Shown here: positions 8,394-16,608 of the stretch, in pieces
Layout: the number at the start of each line of letters is the position of its first letter
How positions within the stretch are numbered: position 1 is the first letter of the stretch
Origin: Streptomyces beijiangensis
GTDB taxonomy: Bacteria > Actinomycetota > Actinomycetes > Streptomycetales > Streptomycetaceae
Assembly (NCBI RefSeq): GCF_017315755.1
Contig: NZ_JAFLRJ010000115.1
Location: 1 to 41,726, forward strand
DNA length: 41,726 bases
Reading direction: 5' to 3'
Translations under genes and position numbers: made by a program
The notes under the pieces: model-generated
Databases searched by the model: none
What the model was told of the DNA's origin: nothing
The model's input: the letters and a program-made list of their open reading frames with translations, nothing else

Positions 8394-9630
8394 CGGCTCC
8401 GGCTGCCGCGGTCGGCGTACCCCCCTCACCTGACGGGAGGGGGGTACAGCCTTCCCCGCCGGGCGTCGCGCTCGGGTCGGGACTCGGTGAGGCCGTGTCC
8501 GAGGGCGAGGGGCAGGCCGGCGGTGTGGAGGCCGAATCGCTCGGACTGGGGCTGTCACTTGCGGTCGGCGAGGGCGACGGCGACGGCGACCCGGAATCAC
8601 TGGCGCCGGGACTCGGGCTCGCACTCGGGCTCGCACTCGGGCTCGGACTCGCACTGCCGGAGGGCGAAGGACTGCCGCTGGGACTCTGCGACGGCTTGGC
8701 CGTGCTCGATGGCTTTCCGCCGGGCTGCGGGCCGATGATGATCCCGCCACCGTCACCGCCACCGGGCTTGGCGTCGCGCGGCGGCCTGGGATCGCCCTGC
8801 GCGCTTCCCGCACCCGGACTCTGCGGCAACACACCCTGCCCGTCGGCGACTTGGTGCACGCCTTCGCGGTAGAAGGACAGCCACGACAGCACCAGCCGCA
8901 GATACGCGTCCGAGTGGTTGTAGCTCAGGATCGAGCGGTCCAGATCGGTTTTTACGGCAAGATCCCTGTCGCCCGCGCAGAGGTAGTGCCCGGCCGCGAG
9001 CGCCGCGTCGAAGATGTTGTTCGGATCCTTCTTGCCGTCGCCGTTCCCGTCCTGTCCCCAGGTCGCCCAGGTCGACGGGATGAACTGCATCGGCCCCACG
9101 GCCCGGTCATAGGTGGCGTCCCCGTCGTACGCCCCGCCGTCCGTGTCGGAGATGTGCGCGAACCCCGAGCCGTTGAGCACGGGCCCGAGAATCGGCGACA
9201 GCGTGGTCCCCTGCGCATCGACGGCGCCACCGCGCGCCTGTCCCGACTCGACCTTGCCGATCGCCGCGAGCAACTGCCACGGCAGCCTGCAGCTCTTGTC
9301 GGTCCGTGCGAGATCGCCCTCCGCCTTGCGGTACGCGGCGAGCACCGTGGCCGGGATCCCCTGGTTGTCCCAGGTGGGCCCGGAACCCCCCAGGGTGACG
9401 GAGATCTTCGGCGCCGCCGGGGTGACCAGAGGCGGGATCTCGGTGTGGTACGAGTCGTCGGTCGGCCCCTCGACCTGTGCGGTCGTCGGCCCGCCCGCGG
9501 TGTCCTGCCCGGGCGAGGCCGACTGGTGCGCCACGAGCCCTGGTGCCTGCGATGCCGTCAGTGCGGCCATCGCCGCCGCGGCCACCGCCGTACCGCCCAG
9601 TCCTCGTCTCATCCGTCGCGCGTGCCTCAT
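8380..9630 (-). CDS. Secreted lytic transglycosylase with Ser/Pro-rich tail, last gene of the mce operon
   Basis: A 416-residue exported protein. The N-terminus is a basic/hydrophobic signal (MRHARRMRRGLGG, Ala-rich core). Residues about 85-240 carry an SLT_2/MltB-like lytic transglycosylase domain: the catalytic glutamate is in IGKVESGQ, and AVGPMQFIPSTWATWG and SYNHSDAYLRLVLSW are conserved blocks. Such enzymes cleave the MurNAc-GlcNAc bond of peptidoglycan. From about residue 265 the protein becomes a long Ser/Pro/Ala-rich low-complexity stalk ending in a Gly/Thr/Ala tail, a possible wall-spanning spacer. The start has GGGAG 7 bases upstream. It begins 21 bases after the last Mce-associated gene, so it probably shares the mce transcript; a role in opening the wall for the Mce complex is inference. 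Confidence 0.88.
   Translation of the reverse strand: MRHARRMRRGLGGTAVAAAAMAALTASQAPGLVAHQSASPGQDTAGGPTTAQVEGPTDDSYHTEIPPLVTPAAPKISVTLGGSGPTWDNQGIPATVLAAYRKAEGDLARTDKSCRLPWQLLAAIGKVESGQARGGAVDAQGTTLSPILGPVLNGSGFAHISDTDGGAYDGDATYDRAVGPMQFIPSTWATWGQDGNGDGKKDPNNIFDAALAAGHYLCAGDRDLAVKTDLDRSILSYNHSDAYLRLVLSWLSFYREGVHQVADGQGVLPQSPGAGSAQGDPRPPRDAKPGGGDGGGIIIGPQPGGKPSSTAKPSQSPSGSPSPSGSASPSPSASPSASPSPGASDSGSPSPSPSPTASDSPSPSDSASTPPACPSPSDTASPSPDPSATPGGEGCTPLPSGEGGTPTAAAGAATAP
8417..8447 (+). terminator. Strong hairpin after the cupredoxin gene, inside the opposing gene
   Basis: A perfect 11-base inverted repeat (GTACCCCCCTC / GAGGGGGGTAC) with a 9-base loop begins 23 bases after the stop at 8393. It lies within the C-terminal codons of the convergent transglycosylase gene, which it encodes as part of a Gly/Pro/Thr-rich tail. 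There is no clear U-tract, which is common for Streptomyces terminators. Confidence 0.6.
8611..8652. repeat. 12-bp tandem repeat encoding the Ser/Pro/Ala stalk
   Basis: The unit ACTCGGGCTCGC occurs at 8611-8622 and 8623-8634, a one-base variant at 8635-8646, and a half copy follows. On the minus strand it encodes repeating Ser-Pro-Ser-Ala. It is likely to vary in length between strains by slippage. Confidence 0.85.
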
Positions 9631-9651
9631 CCGTCGCTCCCTGATCGGCTC

Positions 9652-10368
9652 TTATCGGGTGAAGGTGTCGATGTTCGCTATCCGCCAGCTGCCGCCGGTG
9701 CGCACCACGTCGACGGCGAACATCGCGGCGGCGTACGTCGTTCTGTCGTCCTTGGCGGCGGTGTTCGTGTTGCTCTGGTCCGCGTAGAGCAGGACCCGCG
9801 CCCGGTTCCCGTCGATGAGCTCCACCCCGCTCTCGGTGACCGTGGTGGTCAGTACGAGCTTCTGTTTCGCCGCCTGGGCGCGTACCGCCGCGAGCATGTC
9901 CTTGTGCTGCTGCACCGCCTTGCCGGTGAGCAGGGTCCGCGCGGCCCGGTCCGCCGTGCCGGTGTTCGCGTAGTTGTACGAGAAGAGAGAGTTGACGGCG
10001 TTGGTGACCTGGCCCTTGACCTCGGTTGTACGGGCGACATCCGAGAGGGCAACGTTGCTGGTGGCGGAGGATTCGCGCAGGTCGGACGCCTGGGTGCCCG
10101 CGTAGGCGGCGAACCCGCCGAGCAGCACGGTCAGCAGCCCGAGCACGACGGGCAGCCGGGCCCCCCTGGGAAGGGATCTCCTCGCGGCAGCCCGGGTCTC
10201 CCCATCCGCTGCCGTCTCTTCCGTGACAAGCACCGGCCCGGCCACCGCCTGCGGCACGTCCCGCTCGGGCTCTTCCTCGTCCGGCCGCGGCTTCACCCGG
10301 ACCGCCGTCACAGGTGTCGCAGCCGCCAACCGCCGCTGCCGGTTGATGAGATGACGGGTCGTCGACAT
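9652..10368 (-). CDS. Mce-associated membrane protein, type B (second copy)
   Basis: A 238-residue protein with a long charged N-terminal cytosolic segment, one transmembrane helix (LPVVLGLLTVLLGGFAAYAG, about residues 73-92) and an extracytoplasmic domain. The layout is that of Mce-associated (Mas/Mam) proteins encoded after mceF in actinobacteria, which in mycobacteria stabilise or assist Mce complexes. It is clearly related to the protein at 10953-11576: both share LRE/LRD after the helix, a SLFSYNYANTG / KIFSYTPEDTG block, AARTLLTGKAVQQ / AARELLAGKAAEQ, LTTTVTESGVEL / LTTQVVRAGVVRL, and a C-terminal GGSWRIANID / GGRWLITDIK. ATG start; 39 bases separate it from the previous gene. Confidence 0.82.
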   Translation of the reverse strand: MSTTRHLINRQRRLAAATPVTAVRVKPRPDEEEPERDVPQAVAGPVLVTEETAADGETRAAARRSLPRGARLPVVLGLLTVLLGGFAAYAGTQASDLRESSATSNVALSDVARTTEVKGQVTNAVNSLFSYNYANTGTADRAARTLLTGKAVQQHKDMLAAVRAQAAKQKLVLTTTVTESGVELIDGNRARVLLYADQSNTNTAAKDDRTTYAAAMFAVDVVRTGGSWRIANIDTFTR

Positions 10369-10407
10369 AACGTCCTCAGTTCCTGTCCTGTCCGATCCGG
10401 TCCGGAT

Positions 10408-10938
10408 TCAGCTTGCGGTGTTGCCGACGGGCGCCTGGCCGAGGGCGCTGAGCTTCCAGACCCCCGAGGTACGGGTGAGCTCCCCCAGCAGCCGGCTCTC
10501 CTTGGCCGCCGGTTTGCCCTTCGGGGCGGTCACCGTGATGCGCAGCGCCACCATCACGCTCGCCTTCCCCGTCCGCTCGTCGAGCTCGGTGACCGCCCCC
10601 GACAGCACCTTCGCCGTGGACACCGTCTGCGCCTGCTGGATCTGCTTCTCGAACTGCGGGCGCCCGTCGGTCAGTTGCTTGTGGAGATCGCCGGTCGTGG
10701 ACGCCTCCCAGGAGTCGAGACCGTGCGCCAGCCGCTTGTAGTCGAGGGTGTTCATGTTCTGTACGGCCTGCTCGCCCGCCTGCAGCGCGTCGTCCCGGGT
10801 CTGCGCATAGCCGGCCGACTCGTCGTGCGCCGCCGCGTACCAGCTCCAGCCGCCCCAGCCGGCCGCCCCCGCGGCCAGCAGCGCCAGCGCGAGCGCCACG
10901 ACCGTCAGCGGATTTCTTGCCGTCCTCAGACTCAGCAT
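10408..10938 (-). CDS. Mce-associated membrane protein, type A (second copy)
   Basis: A 176-residue protein with one N-terminal membrane helix (about residues 11-33) and an extracytoplasmic NTF2/Tim44-like-sized domain. It resembles the protein at 11573-12085: shared features are a MNTLDY / LNTLDV block, SWEASTTGDLHKQL / QWLDASTGALHDKL, TELDERTGKASVMVALRITV / TALDDRAGTASLIATVKVDI, and a C-terminus ending APVGNTAS / VPVGKGSA. The ATG at 10938 is supported by GAGGGGG about 9 bases upstream. Role inferred from position in the mce operon and the known family of Mce-associated proteins. Confidence 0.82.
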   Translation of the reverse strand: MLSLRTARNPLTVVALALALLAAGAAGWGGWSWYAAAHDESAGYAQTRDDALQAGEQAVQNMNTLDYKRLAHGLDSWEASTTGDLHKQLTDGRPQFEKQIQQAQTVSTAKVLSGAVTELDERTGKASVMVALRITVTAPKGKPAAKESRLLGELTRTSGVWKLSALGQAPVGNTAS

Positions 10939-10952
10939 GTACTTCGTCCCCC

Positions 10953-11576
10953 TCAACGGGCCTTGATGTCGGTGATCAGCCAGCGGCCGCCGCGCAGTTC
11001 GGCGGTGACGGACAGCTGTGCGGCCACCGCCCCGGCCACCTTCCCCTTGCGCTGGGCGGTCTGATCGAGGAAGACCAGAAGGTACGCCTCGCCGCCTTCG
11101 AGCCTGACGACCCCGGCCCGTACGACCTGGGTGGTGAGCGTCAGCTGCTGTTCCACCGCACGGGTCCCGACCTGCCCGAACAGCTCGGTGTACTGCTCGG
11201 CCGCCTTCCCCGCGAGCAGTTCGCGGGCCGCCTTCGCGGTGACGCCGGTGTCCTCGGGCGTGTACGAGAAGATCTTGCCGAGGGCGTTGCTGACATCCCC
11301 CGCCACCTGGGCGGTGGTCTCGGTGTCGGTCAGCGCATGGTTCCTGGCCGCCGGGACATCCCTCAACTGGTGGGCACGGAACAGGAATCCGACCCCACCG
11401 CCCACCAGCAGTACGACCGCCAGTGCACCCGCGAGGAAGCCGCGGCTGCGACGCCACCAGGGGCCTGCCTTCCCGGCCTCCGCGCCCTCATCGGCGCCCG
11501 GGACATCCTCGACCGCCCCGGCAGCCTCGGCCTCTTCGGCCTCTTCGGCCTCTTCGACGTTCTCGGTGACGCTCAC
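10953..11576 (-). CDS. Mce-associated membrane protein, type B (first copy)
   Basis: A 207-residue protein. The cytosolic N-terminus is unusually acidic, with three direct repeats of Glu-Glu-Ala encoded by tandem 9-base units near 11530-11556. One membrane helix follows (FLAGALAVVLLVGGGVGFLF, about residues 47-66), then an outer domain homologous to the protein at 9652-10368. The start is GTG at 11576; its GTGA overlaps the stop of the preceding gene by 4 bases, indicating translational coupling. Function is inferred: accessory subunit or stabiliser of the Mce transport complex. Confidence 0.82.
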   Translation of the reverse strand: MSVTENVEEAEEAEEAEAAGAVEDVPGADEGAEAGKAGPWWRRSRGFLAGALAVVLLVGGGVGFLFRAHQLRDVPAARNHALTDTETTAQVAGDVSNALGKIFSYTPEDTGVTAKAARELLAGKAAEQYTELFGQVGTRAVEQQLTLTTQVVRAGVVRLEGGEAYLLVFLDQTAQRKGKVAGAVAAQLSVTAELRGGRWLITDIKAR

Positions 11577-12085
11577 GCGCTGCCCTTCCCCACCGGCACC
11601 GCGTTGAGCACGGTGACCTTCCAGCCGTCCGGAGTCCGGGCGAGCGAGGCCTCGAAGCGCTTGCGGTCACTGGTGGCCGAGCCGCTCTTCGGGGTGATGT
11701 CGACCTTGACCGTCGCGATCAGCGAGGCCGTCCCCGCCCGGTCGTCCAGCGCGGTGAGCGCCACGTCCGTGACGGTCCCGCGCGCGGAGGTCCCGGCCCG
11801 GGCGAGCGTGGTGCGGTCGGTGGCCCTGGTCGATGCGAGCTTGTCGTGGAGTGCGCCCGTCGAGGCGTCGAGCCACTGTTTCAGACCGTCGTCCGTGTGG
11901 CTGACATCGAGTGTGTTGAGCTGGGCGACGCGCTCGCGCCCGGCGGCCAGGGCGGCGTCGCGCGAGGCGGAGTATGTCAGCGAGTCGTCGCCGCGCGTCT
12001 GCCAGTACACCCATCCGGAGAACCCGCAGAAGAGCACTGCGGCCACGACGACCACCCAACTGACCACTCTGGTACGTCCGTTCAC
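11573..12085 (-). CDS. Mce-associated membrane protein, type A (first copy)
   Basis: A 170-residue protein with an N-terminal membrane helix (VVSWVVVVAAVLFCGFSGWV, about residues 7-26) and an outer domain homologous to the protein at 10408-10938. I start at the GTG at 12085 rather than at an upstream start in the same open frame: GGGAGGGG lies just upstream, and the GTGA overlaps the stop of mceF by exactly 4 bases, like the neighbouring junctions. With the next gene it forms the first A-B pair of a duplicated two-gene module. Confidence 0.82.
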   Translation of the reverse strand: MNGRTRVVSWVVVVAAVLFCGFSGWVYWQTRGDDSLTYSASRDAALAAGRERVAQLNTLDVSHTDDGLKQWLDASTGALHDKLASTRATDRTTLARAGTSARGTVTDVALTALDDRAGTASLIATVKVDITPKSGSATSDRKRFEASLARTPDGWKVTVLNAVPVGKGSA

Positions 12086-13341
12086 TGCGCCCCTCCCAGT
12101 CCGAGCAGCCCGCTCATATCGGTCGGCGCGTTCGCGGGCACGGCCGGCTGCCCCAGCACTCCTGGGAGCGGACCTCCCGCATCGGCTCCCAGGAGCAGGG
12201 ACCCCGGCTTCGCGGGGGCTGGTACCGCTCCCCCGCCGGGCGCCTGGGCCGACCCGCGTACTTCCTTGCCGCTGCTGGCCGGCGCGGTACAACTGGCTCC
12301 GGTGTTCAGCGCCGAAGTGGCGCTGGTGTCCAGGCCGTTGCGGTACTTCGTGCCCTCGTAACCGGTCGTGCAGGGCAGCGGCGAGAAGAAGGTGACCGCC
12401 ATGCCGAAGCGGGCGCCCTTGTCGGTGATCGCGGTGGATCCCGCGGCCGTGACGGCGGGCAGTTTCACCAGCAGCTCCTCGATGCCGCGCTGCCGTGTGA
12501 CGGCGACCTCCGAGGTGGTGAGCAGATTGGCGAGCACCACGCTCAGGCTCGGGTTGAGGTCGCGCAGCAGCCCGCTGACCTGGGTGGCGGCGTCCGGCGC
12601 GGCGGCGATCAGGTTCCGTAGATCCGTGTCGGAGGCCACCAGCTGTCCGGCGAGCCCCTTGGCCCCCTTCGCGAAGGACTTGAGCGCGTCGCCCTCGGCC
12701 GACTGGGTGCGCAGTACGGTCTCGCCGTCGATCATCAGCTTGGTGTTGGTGGGCAGCGCCTTGTCGGCGGCCTGGATGAAGTCGCTGCCGTTGTCCATGA
12801 GGACCTGCAGGTCCTCCCCCCGGCCGTTGAGTGCCGTGCCGAATTCATCGACGACCGTGCGCAGCGCCTCCAGGTCGACGGACGACGAGAGGTCGTTCAC
12901 GCTGGTCAGCACATTGGTGACGGGTGCCGGAATGCTGGCGTCGGCTTGCACGATCGTCGAGCCGTCCTCCAGATACGGGCTGCCGTCGTGGACCGGCCGC
13001 AGGTCGATGTACTGCTCGCCCACCGCCGACAGGTTCGCGACGACGGCCTTGAGGTCAGCCGGGATACCGGGTGCGGAGTTGTCGATACGCAGCTCGGCCT
13101 CCACCCCGTCCTTGGTGAGCCGGATCGGCCCGACCCGTCCCACCGAGACACCGCGATAGGTGACGTTCGAGTGAGTGAACAGCCCGCCCGTCTCGGGGAG
13201 TTGCACCTTCACCACGTAATAGCCGCGCAGTCCGACCAGATGCCCGAGGTCCGCGTAGTGGACCCCGAGATAGCCGAGGACCAGTACGGCGATCAGCAGG
13301 AATGCCAGGTTCTTCAGCCGGATGGCCGTGGTGATCATCAC
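12082..13341 (-). CDS. mceF: MceF-type MlaD-domain lipid transport protein
   Basis: A 419-residue Mce protein: an N-terminal membrane helix (LAFLLIAVLVLGYLGVHYA), an MlaD/Mce domain at about 38-115 (VQLPETGGLFTHSNVTYRGVS, AVGEQYIDLRP), a long helical segment and a Gly/Pro/Ala-rich C-terminus. Six such proteins form the hydrophobic tunnel that moves lipids across the envelope in Mce systems. The letter F is assigned by gene order. The start GTG at 13341 overlaps the mceE stop by 4 bases; an ATG immediately follows it (second residue), so the exact start codon may be either. Confidence 0.88.
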   Translation of the reverse strand: MMITTAIRLKNLAFLLIAVLVLGYLGVHYADLGHLVGLRGYYVVKVQLPETGGLFTHSNVTYRGVSVGRVGPIRLTKDGVEAELRIDNSAPGIPADLKAVVANLSAVGEQYIDLRPVHDGSPYLEDGSTIVQADASIPAPVTNVLTSVNDLSSSVDLEALRTVVDEFGTALNGRGEDLQVLMDNGSDFIQAADKALPTNTKLMIDGETVLRTQSAEGDALKSFAKGAKGLAGQLVASDTDLRNLIAAAPDAATQVSGLLRDLNPSLSVVLANLLTTSEVAVTRQRGIEELLVKLPAVTAAGSTAITDKGARFGMAVTFFSPLPCTTGYEGTKYRNGLDTSATSALNTGASCTAPASSGKEVRGSAQAPGGGAVPAPAKPGSLLLGADAGGPLPGVLGQPAVPANAPTDMSGLLGLGGAQ

Positions 13342-14465
13342 TGGCCGCCTTTCGTGGACGGCACGGTGATCGAGGGCAGCGGGAGCGGCATCTTCCGGGA
13401 CTTCACAGCGGGCGGCGGGGTGGCCGTGCCGGGTTCGTACGGCGGAACGATCTGCGTCCCTGGTGCGGCCGTCACATTCAGATAGACGTTGAGGTAGTCG
13501 CCCTTCACCCCGCGCAGCACCTCGTCGGTGAAGGGGTACGTGAAGAGCACCTGCAGCGAGTCCGGCAGATCCTGCCCCGAGTCGGCGAGCGCCTTGAGCG
13601 TCGGCGCGAGCGCCGTGAGGTCGGCGACCATGTCGTCCTTGCTCTTGTTGATGGTGTCGACGGCGACCCCGGAGAGCGTGTCGAGCGCCTTGAGCATGGT
13701 GAGCAGGGAGCCGCGCTGCTTCTCCAGGACCTTCAGGCCGGGGCTCAGCCCGGTCAGTACCCTGCCGACCTCCGTCTTGCGGGTGGCGAGGGTCGAGGAG
13801 AGCCGGTTGACGCCGTCCAGCGCGGCGGTGATGTCGGCCTTGTGACCGTCGAGGCTGGTCACCAGCGTGTTGACACGCTCCAGCATGGAGCGGATCTGCG
13901 GTTCGCGTCCGCTGAGCGTCTTGTTGAGTTCATGGCTGATGGTCTTCAGCTGCTGGATCCCGCCCCCGTTGAGCAGCATCGACAGCGCGCCGAAGACCTC
14001 CTCGACCTCCGGATTGCGGTTGGTCCGGGTGAGCGGGATGGTCTGCCCGCTCCTCAGCATCGCGGTGGACGCTCCCTTCGTGGGCGCGGCGAGCTGGATG
14101 AACTTCTCGCCGAGGAGGCTGGACTGCTCAAGGTGCGCATAGGCGTTCTCGGGCAGCTTCACCTTCCCGTTCACCTTCATCGTGACCTGCGCGGACCAGT
14201 TGTCCGGCGAGAGCGTGATCTTCGTGACCCGTCCGACGGAGACGTCGTTGACCTTGACCGCCGACTGCGGCATCAGATTGAGGACGTCATTGAAGTCGGC
14301 GGTGATCTCGTACGGATGCGAGCCGAGGTCGGCTCCGCCGGGCAGTGGCAAGGACTCGATGCCGTCGAACGAGGGCGCCGAGCACCCGCCGAGTGTCATC
14401 GAGAACCCGACGGCCAGAGCGGCCGCAGCCACGGCTCTCGTACTGCCGGCAATGTGTCGCTTCAC
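13338..14465 (-). CDS. mceE: MceE-type lipoprotein of the Mce transporter
   Basis: A 375-residue Mce-family protein with a lipoprotein signal: MKRHIAGSTR then a hydrophobic core ending in the lipobox LGGC (Cys near residue 28). In mycobacterial Mce operons the fifth mce gene (mceE) is likewise the lipoprotein, which supports the letter. The MlaD domain follows (about 48-125: ITADFNDVLNLMPQSAVKVNDVSVG, shown here only as a location), then helical repeats typical of the tunnel region, and a Pro-rich C-terminus. GTG start with a 4-base overlap with mceD. Confidence 0.9.
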   Translation of the reverse strand: MKRHIAGSTRAVAAAALAVGFSMTLGGCSAPSFDGIESLPLPGGADLGSHPYEITADFNDVLNLMPQSAVKVNDVSVGRVTKITLSPDNWSAQVTMKVNGKVKLPENAYAHLEQSSLLGEKFIQLAAPTKGASTAMLRSGQTIPLTRTNRNPEVEEVFGALSMLLNGGGIQQLKTISHELNKTLSGREPQIRSMLERVNTLVTSLDGHKADITAALDGVNRLSSTLATRKTEVGRVLTGLSPGLKVLEKQRGSLLTMLKALDTLSGVAVDTINKSKDDMVADLTALAPTLKALADSGQDLPDSLQVLFTYPFTDEVLRGVKGDYLNVYLNVTAAPGTQIVPPYEPGTATPPPAVKSRKMPLPLPSITVPSTKGGQ

Positions 14466-15583
14466 TGTCCGGCCCCCTTGCTCTTGGCCGGGGAGCCGTA
14501 CACATCGCCGACGGCCGGCAGCGGCAGGGCGGGCAGCCCGCTCTGCTGCGAAGGCTGTACGGGCACGAGACCGGCGATCCCGCTGCCGGCTCCCCCGCTC
14601 GCACTGTTCAGCGCGGGATTCATGCTGAGCTCGTTGACGTTGCCGCGGCCGTCGATGGTGCGCCGTTCCGGGTCGTACGCATTGAGCAGGTTCCCGGCGG
14701 CGAGCGGCGCGGTGTCGAGCATCTCGGCGAGCGAGGCGCGCTGCTTGACGAGGGTCTCGGTGATCGGCCGCAGCTGGTCGATGTTCTTCTTCAGCGCGCC
14801 ACGGTTCTTCTCGATGAACGCCTTGACCTGCCCGAGCGCCGAACCGAGCTCCTTGAGCGCGGCGCCCAGGTTCTCCTTGTCGTCGTCGAGGAACCCGGTG
14901 ACGGTGGAGAGCTGCTCCTGTGCGTCCCGTACGTTGCCGTCGTTGTTCTTCAGCATCGTCGTGAAGGACTGCAGATAGGCGAGGGTGTCGAAGAGGTTCG
15001 CGCTGCTCTTGTCCAGGGTCTTGCTCGCCTTGCCGAACTGCTCGATCGAGTCCCCGATCGCCTTGCCGTTCCCGTTGAGGTTGGCGGCCCCGGTCTTGAG
15101 CAGATCGGCCAGTGCCCCTTGGGAGTTGGCACCCTTGGGGCCGAGCGCCGTGGCGAGCTTGGTGATGCTCGCGTACAGCTGGTCGACCTCCACGGGTGTC
15201 GCGTTGCGGTCGGCGGCGAGTGTGGCGTGGTCCTGGATCTCGGGCCCTCCGCTGTACGCGGGCGAGAGCTGTACGTACCGGTCGGCGACGACGCTCGGTG
15301 CGACGACCACCGCGTGCACATCCGCCGGCGCCTTCACCCCCTTGTCGAGGACGAGCACCACCTTCACCTCCTTCCCCTCCGGTCTGACCGATTCGACCTT
15401 GCCGACCTTCACTCCGAGGATCCGCAGGTCGGATCCGGCGTAGACGCCGGTCGCCTGCTCGAAGTAGGCGGTGATCCTGGTGCCGCCCGAGTCCTCGAAG
15501 GCAATGACCCCCGAGGTCGCCACGGCGGCGACGACGGCGAGCGAGGCGGTGATGGTCACGGCGCGTCTGGTGGTGTTCTTCAC
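14462..15583 (-). CDS. mceD: MceD-type MlaD-domain lipid transport protein
   Basis: A 373-residue Mce protein with an N-terminal membrane helix (AVTITASLAVVAAVATSGVI), MlaD domain at about 30-115 (ATGVYAGSDLRILGVKVGKV, VVADRYVQLSP) and a long helical C-terminal region. I start at the GTG at 15583 (VKNTTRR) because a GGGGGG run is just upstream and the codon overlaps the mceC stop by 4 bases; the frame is open for 12 more codons upstream but those would lie inside mceC. Outer-envelope lipid tunnel subunit by family. Confidence 0.88.
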   Translation of the reverse strand: MKNTTRRAVTITASLAVVAAVATSGVIAFEDSGGTRITAYFEQATGVYAGSDLRILGVKVGKVESVRPEGKEVKVVLVLDKGVKAPADVHAVVVAPSVVADRYVQLSPAYSGGPEIQDHATLAADRNATPVEVDQLYASITKLATALGPKGANSQGALADLLKTGAANLNGNGKAIGDSIEQFGKASKTLDKSSANLFDTLAYLQSFTTMLKNNDGNVRDAQEQLSTVTGFLDDDKENLGAALKELGSALGQVKAFIEKNRGALKKNIDQLRPITETLVKQRASLAEMLDTAPLAAGNLLNAYDPERRTIDGRGNVNELSMNPALNSASGGAGSGIAGLVPVQPSQQSGLPALPLPAVGDVYGSPAKSKGAGQ

Positions 15584-16608
15584 CGGGTGCCCCCCGACGT
15601 CAGCTTGGGCGACATGCATCCGGTGGCCGGAGGCGTGCCCTCGGGCAGGTAGTTCTTGGGTACGAGGCCGCAGATGTAGCTGTCGAACCAGCGGCCGTTC
15701 CCGAGCGTGTTGCCGACGAGCCGGTAGTAGGGCCCGGCGAGCGACAGCGCCTTGTCGAGGCTCTTGCGGTTCTTCAGGAGCACGGCGGTGACATTGCTGA
15801 GCGCGGTCAGCGTCGGCTGCAGCTGCTTGTCGTTGTCCGCGACCAGGCCCGAGAGCTGGGTGCCCAGATCCCTGGTTCCGGTGAGCAGCAGATGGATGGC
15901 GTCGCGTCGGTTCTTGATCTCCCCGAGCAGCAGATTGCCGTCCTTGAGCAGCGCTTCGAAGGCGGTGTTCTTGCCGGACAGCGTCTTCGTCAGCTGTTTG
16001 CTGCCCTTGAGCAGCTTCGCCAGCTCCGCATCGCGCTCGGAGACCGTCTTCGACAGGGCGGAGAGCCCGTCGGCCGCCGTCTTCACATCGGGCGGCGAGT
16101 CCTTGAAGGTCGCCGATATCGTCTCGAAGCTCTTGGCGAGCTGCGCGGTGTCGATCTCCCCGATGGTGTCGCTCAGCCCGTTGAAGGCCTGGGTGACGTC
16201 GTACGGAGAGGTGGTGCGGGTCAGCGGTATCCGGCTGGAGGGATCCTGCTTGCCGGTGCCGACCGGGTCCAGCGCCAGGTACTTGTCGCCCAGCAGTGTC
16301 TTGATGGCGATGGCCACGGTGCTGGAGTTCCCCACCCAGGCATCCTTGATCTTGAAGGTCACCTTCACCTTGGCGCCGTCGAGCCCGACCTCGGTCACCT
16401 TGCCGACCTTGACGCCGGCGATCCGGACCTCGTCACCGTCCTTGAGCCCCGCCGACTCGGTGAAGTCGGCGGTGTAGGCGGTCCCGCCCCCGATGATCGG
16501 CAGCGAGTCGGCCCGGTAGGCGGCGAGCCCGATCAGCGCGAGGACCAGCAGCCCGACGATGCTGACGGCGACCGGGTTTCTCTCCCGTACCGACTTCATC
16601 CTCATCAT
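15580..16608 (-). CDS. mceC: MceC-type MlaD-domain lipid transport protein
   Basis: A 342-residue Mce protein. Starts MMRMKSVRERNPVAVS, with the ATG at 16608 forming ATGA with the mceB stop; the next two in-frame ATGs are at 16605 and 16599. One membrane helix (SIVGLLVLALIGLAAYRA), MlaD domain at about 40-120 (SAGLKDGDEVRIAGVKVGKV, LLGDKYLALDP) and helical tunnel segments to a C-terminus containing two Cys (YICGLVPKN, ATGCMSPK), a plausible disulfide outside the cell. Letter assigned by order. Confidence 0.88.
   Translation of the reverse strand: MMRMKSVRERNPVAVSIVGLLVLALIGLAAYRADSLPIIGGGTAYTADFTESAGLKDGDEVRIAGVKVGKVTEVGLDGAKVKVTFKIKDAWVGNSSTVAIAIKTLLGDKYLALDPVGTGKQDPSSRIPLTRTTSPYDVTQAFNGLSDTIGEIDTAQLAKSFETISATFKDSPPDVKTAADGLSALSKTVSERDAELAKLLKGSKQLTKTLSGKNTAFEALLKDGNLLLGEIKNRRDAIHLLLTGTRDLGTQLSGLVADNDKQLQPTLTALSNVTAVLLKNRKSLDKALSLAGPYYRLVGNTLGNGRWFDSYICGLVPKNYLPEGTPPATGCMSPKLTSGGTR

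Noticed and set aside
8611..8652. Regular 12-bp repeats considered as a CRISPR-like array
   Set aside because: No spacers between units, and the repeat encodes a Ser/Pro/Ala protein stalk.
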